From: an uncultured Clostridia bacterium
GTDB taxonomy: Bacteria; Bacillota; Clostridia; TANB77; CAG-508
NCBI GenBank assembly: GCA_944386325.1
Contig: CALXAP010000011.1
Span: forward strand, 1-59,643
Length of the DNA stretch: 59,643 nucleotides
Reading direction: 5' to 3'
The translations under genes were made by a program, and so were the position numbers. Positions 52,366 through 59,643 of this stretch are shown here, piece after piece (position 1 is the first letter of the stretch; every line of letters begins with the position of its first letter). Under the pieces are notes generated by a model. That model did no database searches and was not told where the DNA came from. It saw only the letters and a program-made list of their open reading frames with translations.

Positions 52366-52858
52366 ATGCAATTAACAAATTCATTAGAAGAATATTTAAA
52401 AACAATATATATATTAAAAAATACAGAAGACCAAATAAGAGTTACAGATATTGCAAATAAATTAAATTGTACAAAGCCAAGTGTAAATAGGGCTTTAAAT
52501 AATTTAAAAACAAATAATTTAATTAATTATGAAGCATATGGGAAAATTGAATTAACACGGTGAAGGTGTGAAAATTGCAAAATCAATAATGAAAAGATAT
52601 GATACTTTAAAATTATTTTTAAGTGAAGTAATTGGAGTTGAAGAGAAGAAAGCACAAGAAGAAGCGGATTTAATGAAACACAATGTTTCAGAAAATACTA
52701 TAAAAAAATTAGAAGATTATATTAATAAAATGCTAGATTTAAATGATTTAGATTGTTGCTATAATGAGCAAAGTACAAAATGCAAAAATTGTACTAAGGT
52801 TGTAGAAAGAATTAAAATAAAGAAGAAATTAGAGAAAGGAAAAAATAATCATGAGTAA
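52366..52858 (+). pseudogene. DtxR/MntR-like regulator of the SUF operon, interrupted by a one-base frameshift
   Basis: Frame one (52366-52563) gives a winged-helix domain (LEEYLKTIYILKNTEDQIRV then TDIANKLNCTKPSVNRALNN) ending ...IELTR-stop; frame two carries on from GEGVKIAKSIMKRYDTLK to the stop at 52858. Removing one G at 52559-52560 restores ELTREGVKIAKS, as in intact family members. Compared with Bacillus MntR, the metal ligands E11, H77 and E102 appear as Lys, Tyr and Lys. Four Cys lie near the C-terminus (DCCYNEQSTKCKNC, 52754-52792). It overlaps sufC by 8 bases. Intact protein with a sequencing error, or a true broken gene, cannot be told here. Confidence 0.8.
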
Positions 52859-53603
52859 TACTTTATTAGAAATAAATAATTTATTTGCAAATGTTAGAGA
52901 AAAGGAAATATTAAAAGGATTAAATCTTAAAATAAATAAAGGTGAAGTTCATGTAATAATGGGACCAAATGGAGCTGGAAAATCTACACTTGCAAATGTT
53001 ATTTTAAATAATCCATTATATGAAAAAAAAGAAGGGAATATATTATTTGAAAATGAAAATATAAATAATTTGAAAACAGATGAAATAGCAAAAAAAGGTA
53101 TATTTATGTCATTTCAGTCTCCAGAAGAGATTCCAGGAATATCTGTAATGAATTTCTTAAAATATGCAAGACATAATATAACAGGAGAGCCTGTTAAAAT
53201 TTTTGCATTTAAAGAAGAAATTAAAAAATATATGGAAGAGTTAAATATAAATCCAAAATATATGGATAGAAGTTTAAATGTTGGATTTTCAGGTGGAGAA
53301 AAAAAGAAAAATGAGATTTTACAAATGCTAGTTTTAAATCCAAAACTAGCAATATTAGATGAAACTGACTCTGGACTTGATGTTGATGCGATTAGAACTG
53401 TATCTAAAGGAATAGAAATGTTTAAAAATGACAATAATGCAATCTTAATAATTACACATGGAACAAAAATATTAAAAGAATTAAAAGTAGATTATGTACA
53501 TGTTTTAGTAGATGGAAAGATTGTAAAAACAAGTTCAGGAGAGCTTGCACAAGAGATAGAAGAGGAAGGATATAAAAAATATAAGAAATATGATATCGGC
53601 TAG
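52851..53603 (+). CDS. sufC: Fe-S cluster assembly ATPase SufC
   Basis: A 250-residue ABC-type ATPase, soluble, which works with SufB and SufD in the scaffold complex. Walker A GPNGAGKST, signature VGFSGGEKKKNEIL (Gly-rich, SufC-type), Walker B LAILDETDSGLDVDAI with the SufC-specific DSGLDVDA, and the H-loop ITHGTKI. The ATG overlaps the regulator gene. A small hairpin (GAACTAA/TTAGTTC at 53603-53617) separates it from sufB. Confidence 0.96.
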   Translation: MSNTLLEINNLFANVREKEILKGLNLKINKGEVHVIMGPNGAGKSTLANVILNNPLYEKKEGNILFENENINNLKTDEIAKKGIFMSFQSPEEIPGISVMNFLKYARHNITGEPVKIFAFKEEIKKYMEELNINPKYMDRSLNVGFSGGEKKKNEILQMLVLNPKLAILDETDSGLDVDAIRTVSKGIEMFKNDNNAILIITHGTKILKELKVDYVHVLVDGKIVKTSSGELAQEIEEEGYKKYKKYDIG

Positions 53604-53631
53604 AACTAAATTAGTTCAATTGGAGGTTAAT

Positions 53632-55035
53632 ATGAGACAAAAAACATATTTAGACGAAATTAATACAAATATGTATGATATAAAAAATAAAGACAATTAT
53701 GAGTATAAGGCTAAGAAAGGTTTAAATAAAGAGATAATAGAAGAAATATCAAGACAAAAAAATGAAGTACAGTGGATGAGAGAATTTAGATTAAAAGCAT
53801 TAGATATGTATAATAAATTAGATTTACCAACATGGGGACCTTCTCTAGAAGAACTTGATATGAATGAGATTGCAACATATGTAAAGCCAAAGGGAAATAT
53901 GTCTAATAGCTGGGAGGATGTTCCTGAAGATATAAAAAATACATTTGATGCATTAGGTATACCAGAAGCAGAAAAAAGATCATTAGCAGGCGTTGGTGCA
54001 CAATATGATTCAGAAGTAGTATATCACAGTATGAAAGAAGATCTTATAAAACAGGGTGTAATATATACAGATATGGAGACTGCTTTAAGAGATTATGAAG
54101 ATATTGTAAAAGAGCATTTTATGAAATGTGTTCCAATATCTGATCATAAATTTGTTGCACTACATGGTGCTGTGTGGTCTGGTGGTTCATTTGTATATGT
54201 TCCAAAAGGTGTTGATGTAAAAATACCACTACAATCATATTTTAGATTGAATTCTCCAGAATCTGGTCAATTTGAACACACATTAATTATAGTAGATGAA
54301 GGTGCAAGATTACATTTTATAGAAGGATGTTCTGCACCAAAATATAATAAGATTAATTTACATGCTGGTTGTGTTGAATTATTTGTTAAGAAAAATGCAT
54401 ATTTAAGATATTCAACAATAGAAAATTGGTCAAAAAATATGCTTAATTTAAATACAAAAAAAGCAATTGTAGAAGAAAATGGTCAAATAGATTGGGTTAC
54501 AGGGTCATTTGGTTCTAAAATATCAATGCTATATCCTATGAGTATATTAAATGGAAAAGGAGCAAAAACAGAATTTACAGGAATTTCATTTGCTGGAAAA
54601 GGACAAAATTTAGATACAGGATTTAAGGTTGTTCATAATGCACCAAATACATCATCAGTTGTGAATTCTAAATCTATATCAAAAAATGGAGGTATTGCAA
54701 CATATAGAAGTTTAGTTCGAATTATGCCAAAAGCTAAAAACTCTAAATGTTCTGTTTCTTGTGAATCATTGATGCTAGATAGTTATTCAAAATCAGACAC
54801 AATACCATTTAATGATATAAGAACAGAGGAAGTGGAATTTTCACATGAGGCGAAAATAGGAAAAATTAGTGATAAAACAATATTTTATTTAATGTCAAGA
54901 GGATTATCAGAAGAAGAAGCAAAGTCCATGATTGTAAGAGGTTTTGCTTATCCTATATCAAAAGAGTTGCCTGTAGAATATGCTGTAGAAATGAATAATT
55001 TAATAAATCTTGAATTAGAAGGGAGTATAGGATAA
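53632..55035 (+). CDS. sufB: Fe-S cluster assembly scaffold SufB
   Basis: A 467-residue scaffold protein. The right-handed beta-helix core is shown by HGAVWSGGSFVYVPKGV and GARLHFIEGCSAP, with the SufB Cys in EGCSAP that accepts sulfur, and the C-terminal RTEEVEFSHEAKIGKISDKT segment with the conserved Glu and His. ATG 53632 is used since GGAGGT precedes it; the open frame begins earlier inside sufC but has no ribosome site there. Confidence 0.96.
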   Translation: MRQKTYLDEINTNMYDIKNKDNYEYKAKKGLNKEIIEEISRQKNEVQWMREFRLKALDMYNKLDLPTWGPSLEELDMNEIATYVKPKGNMSNSWEDVPEDIKNTFDALGIPEAEKRSLAGVGAQYDSEVVYHSMKEDLIKQGVIYTDMETALRDYEDIVKEHFMKCVPISDHKFVALHGAVWSGGSFVYVPKGVDVKIPLQSYFRLNSPESGQFEHTLIIVDEGARLHFIEGCSAPKYNKINLHAGCVELFVKKNAYLRYSTIENWSKNMLNLNTKKAIVEENGQIDWVTGSFGSKISMLYPMSILNGKGAKTEFTGISFAGKGQNLDTGFKVVHNAPNTSSVVNSKSISKNGGIATYRSLVRIMPKAKNSKCSVSCESLMLDSYSKSDTIPFNDIRTEEVEFSHEAKIGKISDKTIFYLMSRGLSEEEAKSMIVRGFAYPISKELPVEYAVEMNNLINLELEGSIG

Positions 55036-56090
55036 TGAGTATTATAAAGTTAAATGAAATTCCACTTAGAACATCAAGAAATTTTAATATTAATAATATA
55101 AAATTAGAAAACATAGAAATACCAAGCAAAATTGAGAAGTTTAATAATTTTAAAATTATAAATAATAATACAAATGTAAAAATAAATGAAATTAAAAAAG
55201 ATATTAATATAAAATATGGTGTAGGAGATATATTAATTAATCAGATTAAAGATAATTCAAATATTAATATCGAAATAGATATAGAAGGAAAAAATAAAGA
55301 AACTATTATATTAGAATTTGAGTTAGATGATAATAATAGAAATTTAGTAGATAATATAAATATAATTGCAAAAGAAAATTCTGTTTCTAATGTGATTATA
55401 AAATATGTTTCTAAAGATAATAAATTTTATCATAATGGAATTTGCAATGTTACTGCACAAAAAAGTTCTAAGATTAGTATAACAATATTAAATTTGATAA
55501 ATGATTTATCTGATAATTTTTATACAATAAGTAATATAATAAATGATGAAGCTAGTGTAAACTATAAAATAGTTGATTTTGGAGGGAAAAATAGTATTTC
55601 AAATTATTATTCTAATATTTCAGAAAATGCAGTAAATAATATAGACACGATATATTTAGGGGATAAAGAAAAAATAATAGATATAAATTATATTGCCGAG
55701 TTATATGGAAAATTTTCAAAAATAAATATGAATGTAGAGGGAGCTTTGAATGATTATGCCAAGAAGAATTTTAAAGGTACAATAGATTTTAAAAGAGGTT
55801 GCTCAAAAGCTGTTGGCTCAGAAAATGAATATTGTATATTACTTTCAGATAATGTTAGAGCAAAATCTTTACCTATGCTTTTATGTGGAGAAGAAGATGT
55901 GGAAGGAGAGCATAGTGCAGCTGCAGGAAAGGTAGATGCAAAACAATTATTCTACATAATGAGTAGAGGATTTAGCTATAATGAGGCATTAAAATTAATT
56001 ATTAGAGCAAGATTTAATAAAGTTATAAAAAAATTAGATGAAGATTTAAAAAATATTATAATAGAAGAAATTGATAGGAGATTAAAATAA
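55035..56090 (+). CDS. sufD: Fe-S cluster assembly protein SufD
   Basis: A 351-residue partner of SufB, less conserved, as usual. The C-terminal half has the SufBD fold: GTIDFKRGCSKAVGSENEY, LLCGEEDVEGEHSAAAGKVD and FYIMSRGFSYNEALKLII, with the conserved His in GEHSAAAGK. The N-terminal half is Asn/Ile-rich and hard to align. Start ATG overlaps the sufB stop by one base; stop overlaps sufS likewise, so the operon is tightly coupled. Confidence 0.92.
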   Translation: MSIIKLNEIPLRTSRNFNINNIKLENIEIPSKIEKFNNFKIINNNTNVKINEIKKDINIKYGVGDILINQIKDNSNINIEIDIEGKNKETIILEFELDDNNRNLVDNINIIAKENSVSNVIIKYVSKDNKFYHNGICNVTAQKSSKISITILNLINDLSDNFYTISNIINDEASVNYKIVDFGGKNSISNYYSNISENAVNNIDTIYLGDKEKIIDINYIAELYGKFSKINMNVEGALNDYAKKNFKGTIDFKRGCSKAVGSENEYCILLSDNVRAKSLPMLLCGEEDVEGEHSAAAGKVDAKQLFYIMSRGFSYNEALKLIIRARFNKVIKKLDEDLKNIIIEEIDRRLK

Positions 56091-57310
56091 TGGATATAAA
56101 AGAAATAAGAAAAGATTTTCCAATCTTTGATAATAATAATATTGCATATTTAGATAGTGGCGCAACTTCTCAAAGACCAAGACAAGTAATTGAAAAGGTT
56201 AATAAATTTTATGAGAAAGCAAATTCTAATCCACATAGAGGTTCATATAAATTAAGTATTGAAGCAACACAAGCATATGAAGGTTCAAGAAGAAAAGTAG
56301 CGGAGTTTATAAATGCAAAATATCCAGAAGAAATTATATTTACAAAAAATGCTACAGAAGCACTTAATTTAATCGCATATTCATATGGAATGGATAATAT
56401 AAAAAATGGTGATGAAATTGTAATATCAATAATGGAACACCATTCAAATTTGGTGCCATGGCAAAAAGTTGTAAAAAAGAATAATGCGACATTAAAATAT
56501 ATGTATATTAATGATAATTTTGAACTAGATAAAAATGAGATAGAAAGTAAGATAACAAAAAATACTAAAATTGTTGGAATTACACATGTTTCAAATGTTT
56601 TGGGAACAATAAATCCAGTAAAAGATATTATAGATATTGCACATAAAAATGGTGCTGTAGTTGTTTTAGATGTTTCACAAAGTATACCACATATGAAAAT
56701 AGATGTACAAAATTTAGATGCGGATTTTGTAGTATTTTCAGGTCATAAAATGTTAGCTCCTTTAGGAATAGGCGTATTATATGGAAAAAAAGATATATTA
56801 GATAATATGTCTCCATTTATTTTGGGAGGAGATATGATTGAATATGTCTATGAGCAAGATACAACTTTTGCTCCACTACCAAATAAATTTGAAGCAGGTA
56901 CACAAAATGTTGGAGGAGCAGTTGGACTTGCAGCTGCTATGGATTATATAGAAAGTATTGGATATGATAATATTGAAAAAGCAGAAAGAGAAGTTGTAGA
57001 ATATGCTATTTCTAAATTAAGAAGTTTAGATTTTATAAAACTATATTGTACAAATAATTTAGAAAATCACTTATCTGTTCTATCATTTAATGTAAATGGA
57101 ATACACCCACATGATGTTTCTACAATATTAGATTCTGTAAATGTTGCAATAAGGTCAGGAAATCATTGCGCTCAACCACTACTTAGATTTTTAGGTATAG
57201 ATTCAACTTGTAGAGCTAGTTTTAGTTTTTATAATACAAAAGAAGATGTAGATAAATTGATTTTAGGTTTAAATAAAGCAAATGAATTGTTTAATAAATA
57301 TAAAAGATAG
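56090..57310 (+). CDS. sufS: Cysteine desulfurase SufS
   Basis: A 406-residue type II PLP enzyme that takes sulfur from Cys and passes it to SufU. Seen: YLDSGATSQRP, MEHHSNLVPWQ, the PLP Lys in FSGHKMLAPLG, and the active-site Cys loop IRSGNHCAQPLLRFLG. The class II deletion around this loop and length of about 406 agree. The start overlaps the sufD stop. sufU follows 8 bases later. Confidence 0.95.
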   Translation: MDIKEIRKDFPIFDNNNIAYLDSGATSQRPRQVIEKVNKFYEKANSNPHRGSYKLSIEATQAYEGSRRKVAEFINAKYPEEIIFTKNATEALNLIAYSYGMDNIKNGDEIVISIMEHHSNLVPWQKVVKKNNATLKYMYINDNFELDKNEIESKITKNTKIVGITHVSNVLGTINPVKDIIDIAHKNGAVVVLDVSQSIPHMKIDVQNLDADFVVFSGHKMLAPLGIGVLYGKKDILDNMSPFILGGDMIEYVYEQDTTFAPLPNKFEAGTQNVGGAVGLAAAMDYIESIGYDNIEKAEREVVEYAISKLRSLDFIKLYCTNNLENHLSVLSFNVNGIHPHDVSTILDSVNVAIRSGNHCAQPLLRFLGIDSTCRASFSFYNTKEDVDKLILGLNKANELFNKYKR

Positions 57311-57318
57311 GTGATAAT

Positions 57319-57750
57319 ATGGATGATTTAACAGATGTATATAATGATATAATAATGGAACACAGCTTAGCATCATATAATAAAAGAAAATTAGAAGATG
57401 CAGATATGGTAGAAAAAGGACATAATCCTAATTGTGGTGATGAGATAGAGCTTGAATTAAAATTAGATGGAGATATTATAAAAGATTTAGCATTTACAGG
57501 ACATGGTTGTGCTATTTCTCAAAGTTCTACATCTATTATGATAGATGTTTTAAAAGGAAAAACTGTAAAAGAGGCAATGGATATTATAAAAACATTTATT
57601 GGTATGATAAAAAGAGAAATTAAAGATGATGAAGAATTAAAAAAACTAGATGAGGCAATAGCTTTTAGAAATATTTCAAATATGCCTGCAAGGGTTAAAT
57701 GTGCATTACTTGCATGGCATACCTTAGAAGATATGTTAAATAAAAAATAG
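57319..57750 (+). CDS. sufU: Sulfur-transfer protein SufU
   Basis: A 143-residue zinc-dependent sulfurtransferase working with SufS. The three Cys and one Asp ligands are visible: N38-C39-G-D41 (HNPNCGDEI), GHGCAISQSS and RVKCALLAWH. The extra segment between the second and third Cys distinguishes SufU from IscU. Ribosome site AGGTGA precedes the ATG. Last gene of the operon, with a shared terminator beyond. Confidence 0.95.
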   Translation: MDDLTDVYNDIIMEHSLASYNKRKLEDADMVEKGHNPNCGDEIELELKLDGDIIKDLAFTGHGCAISQSSTSIMIDVLKGKTVKEAMDIIKTFIGMIKREIKDDEELKKLDEAIAFRNISNMPARVKCALLAWHTLEDMLNKK

Positions 57751-57775
57751 GAAAAATTTCTTTTTCCTATTTTTT
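57742..57775. terminator. Bidirectional terminator between sufU and the DUF4153 gene
   Basis: AAAAAATAGGAAAAA (57742-57756), loop TTTC, TTTTTCCTATTTTTT (57761-57775). The stem includes both stop codons. Confidence 0.85.
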
Positions 57776-59375
57776 ATTTAACTAAAATATATCCATTTAT
57801 ATGAATATTTGAAAATTCATTTGTAGTTTTATCATATGAGAAATATAAATTTGTTATCGAAAGTTTTATATTATCATTAATTATAATTGAATTATTTTGG
57901 TTAAAATAATTCTTTCTAGAATTTTTGTCTGTTTTAACAATTTTATCTAAAAAATAAGTTAAATCTGTTTTTATTGTTTTATCACCATAGATTAATTCAA
58001 TATCATTTGAACTAGTATAATAATTAGAAGAAGTACTATATAAACCATTGTATCCGCTAATATCAATATATTTACTATCACTATATAAAGATATATATTC
58101 ATTATTACTTGAATAATTTAAATTAGAATATGAATTTAGTTCATTAATAGTATTTTCATCTAAATAATCAGGAATATATTTTCCATAATAATCTAAAGAT
58201 TTTAAATATGAATAAGAATCATATGCTATTTTTTTCTCTGTATTACTTAACTGTGAAAATTGTTTTCCTTCAGGTAATACACTTTCTAATCTATTTGTTT
58301 GATTATTTATAGATACTGTTTTAAGATTAAATGGTGTTATTGTTATAAATATTAATAATGCAGTTGCTATAAAAAATATGTAATTAATTTTTTGCCTATT
58401 TTTATATATTAGTAAAATTATAGCAAGAATTTGAAAAACAATAAAAATAATACTTAAGTATCTCATTGGAGATAATCCATAGTCTGCAATTCTCAAATAA
58501 ATAGAATATATTTCTAATAAAATAAAAGGAATTAGAGAATATTTTATAATGTTTAGTATTGTTTTTAGATATTTATTATCTTCTTTTATTAGTGAATATG
58601 CAATAATACATATAGGATATGCTATTATAAATATTCCTGCTAATATTCTAAAAATAGTGTTTTTAGGTATATCTTGAGTAATTATAATTTTAAAAATATA
58701 AAAATATACAATAATTATTGCTATAATAATTAATGGAATAAAAACATATAGTGTTAAATTTTTAATAAATGTACTTTCTTTTTCATTTATAAAATATGTT
58801 GAAAATATAAGACTTGGAGCATAAAAAAGTCCAAATAAAATAATATGCATTTTTAAAAAAATTGTATAATCAATATTTTCAATAAGCAAACTATTTATTA
58901 TAAAATATATAATACTAAAACCAATAGCTAATATTAAATATGAAATTCCTGTTTTAAATATGTTTGAGAAAAAGTTTAATAAATATTCACCTAAACTTTT
59001 CCCTGAATTTCGTATAGAAAAATATATAGATAATATGACTGATGAGCCAATATATGCTATTAAAAATTGCGAAATAAACTCTGTATTTATATTTTTATTT
59101 ATGCAAAAAGATAAAATAAATGATATTACAAAATTTATTATAAAAGATATTATTTTTGCTGTTTTTTTATTATTAAATGTAGTTTCTGTAAATAATGTTC
59201 CAAAAAAGAAAATTATTAAAGTATTAAAAATAAAAGAAATATTATTTGAAACACTGGTATTAAATGCATAATATAATGTGAGTATAGCTACTAATATTAT
59301 ACTTACAGGATAATATTTTATAAATTCTTTTATGCTTATTGATATATTAGAAAAGAAATTTGATATTTTATTCAT
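57774..59375 (-). CDS. DUF4153-like multi-spanning membrane protein
   Basis: A 533-residue protein with about 10-11 hydrophobic segments in its first 370 residues and a C-terminal Tyr/Asn/Ser-rich outer domain of about 150 residues. The region IYSIYLRIADYGLSPMRYLS, near residue 300, agrees with the conserved part of DUF4153 proteins, which are of unknown function. GGAGG precedes the ATG (minus strand). It converges on the suf operon and shares its terminator. No enzymatic motif seen. Confidence 0.75.
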   Translation of the reverse strand: MNKISNFFSNISISIKEFIKYYPVSIILVAILTLYYAFNTSVSNNISFIFNTLIIFFFGTLFTETTFNNKKTAKIISFIINFVISFILSFCINKNINTEFISQFLIAYIGSSVILSIYFSIRNSGKSLGEYLLNFFSNIFKTGISYLILAIGFSIIYFIINSLLIENIDYTIFLKMHIILFGLFYAPSLIFSTYFINEKESTFIKNLTLYVFIPLIIIAIIIVYFYIFKIIITQDIPKNTIFRILAGIFIIAYPICIIAYSLIKEDNKYLKTILNIIKYSLIPFILLEIYSIYLRIADYGLSPMRYLSIIFIVFQILAIILLIYKNRQKINYIFFIATALLIFITITPFNLKTVSINNQTNRLESVLPEGKQFSQLSNTEKKIAYDSYSYLKSLDYYGKYIPDYLDENTINELNSYSNLNYSSNNEYISLYSDSKYIDISGYNGLYSTSSNYYTSSNDIELIYGDKTIKTDLTYFLDKIVKTDKNSRKNYFNQNNSIIINDNIKLSITNLYFSYDKTTNEFSNIHINGYILVK

Positions 59376-59407
59376 AAAACCTCCATTTTTGAGCTATTTA
59401 AGCCCTG

Positions 59408-59442
59408 ACAAAATAACAAATCTAGATTTGCTATTTTATCAT
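59408..59442. repeat. Hairpin upstream of the DUF4153 gene
   Basis: GACAAAATAACAAATCT pairs with AGATTTGCTATTTTATC (one G-T pair). It may be a terminator for transcription that enters from outside the window. Confidence 0.5.
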
Positions 59443-59447
59443 TAATC

Positions 59448-59643
59448 ATTTTAATTTAAGGTATAGCAAGAAGTGTATAAATTTATAATTATTTAAAAAT
59501 ATATATTATAGAGTATATTTTGTCAATCATGAACAAGTAAGCAAATCTTCGATTTTCTTTAATTTGGTTACTATTCACGGCATACGATTTTGATATGATA
59601 ATATTTCATAAATTTTTCGGCTCAATACGATATTTAAGAATTT
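59448..59643. repeat. Mosaic of dispersed intergenic repeats at the window edge
   Basis: TTTAATTTAAGGTATAGCAA (59449 onward) resembles 51753-51780; 59543-59566 is the reverse complement of 11351-11374; ATTCACGGCATACGATTTTG (59573-59592) matches the inverted repeat at 52202-52282; 59598-59643 equals 11408-11453. Several repeat modules are thus combined here. No gene is visible. Confidence 0.75.

Overview
The window is a very AT-rich, gene-dense bacterial chromosome segment with nearly all genes on the + strand. The gene set points to a low-GC Firmicute, most likely an uncultured gut-type member of class Clostridia: a CtsR-McsA-McsB-ClpC heat-shock operon, a T-box in front of a single-chain glycyl-tRNA synthetase, SepF and DivIVA, DisA, a SufCBDSU operon, AGGAGG-type ribosome binding sites, frequent TTG/GTG starts, and rho-independent terminators between transcription units. 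TGA is used as a stop (pyrH, rsmD), so the code is standard. Species cannot be named from the sequence.

Layout. 1-3.4 kb: the end of a cluster of small membrane-anchored, pseudopilin-like proteins. 3.4-4.7 kb: an accessory island with a long inverted-repeat element, a second structured element carrying a possible 33-codon ORF, and a 29-codon acidic ORF translationally coupled to a phage-type M23 peptidase without a signal peptide. 4.7-6.4 kb: a membrane-anchored WG-repeat protein. 6.6-11.2 kb: ctsR-mcsA-mcsB-clpC behind a textbook CtsR operator. 11.7-15.9 kb: pyrH-frr-uppS-cdsA-rseP, without the dxr gene usually found in this string. 16.0 kb: tRNA-Gly(UCC), followed by a MITE-like repeat, an ORF6N/phospholipase-D-like fusion with a perfect promoter, and a minus-strand AbrB/PIN toxin-antitoxin pair. 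18.5-21.1 kb: lepA and an rRNA methyltransferase. 21.2-26.2 kb: an unknown small gene, a lone thioredoxin-fold [2Fe-2S] protein, and a MacB-like ABC ATPase with a large coiled-coil permease. 26.2-27.9 kb: T-box and glyS. 28.2-29.5 kb: an AI-2E-type exporter and a tiny Cys/Gly-rich membrane peptide. 29.8-46.5 kb: housekeeping genes (mutL, miaA, an HlyD-like gene, sepF, divIVA, rsmD, a coiled-coil gene, ftsK, an unknown gene, a beta-CASP RNase-like hydrolase, a GH15 glucoamylase-like gene, radA, disA).

46.6-51.4 kb is a second accessory island: a 992-residue prepilin-like protein with two formylglycine-generating-enzyme/C-type-lectin-like domains, next to a 5'-truncated ABC permease, the pair lying between two related direct repeats. 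51.5-52.1 kb holds two small genes converging on a shared hairpin. 52.3-57.8 kb is the SUF iron-sulfur assembly operon, led by a frameshifted DtxR/MntR-like regulator whose usual metal ligands look replaced and which has a four-cysteine cluster; a DtxR-like palindrome sits at its promoter. The window ends with a minus-strand DUF4153-type membrane protein and more intergenic repeats.

The most unusual items are the SUF-operon regulator with its operator, the pilin/lectin-fold gene with variable-looking tips and a 3' frameshift, and the dispersed hairpin repeats that mark the edges of accessory insertions.
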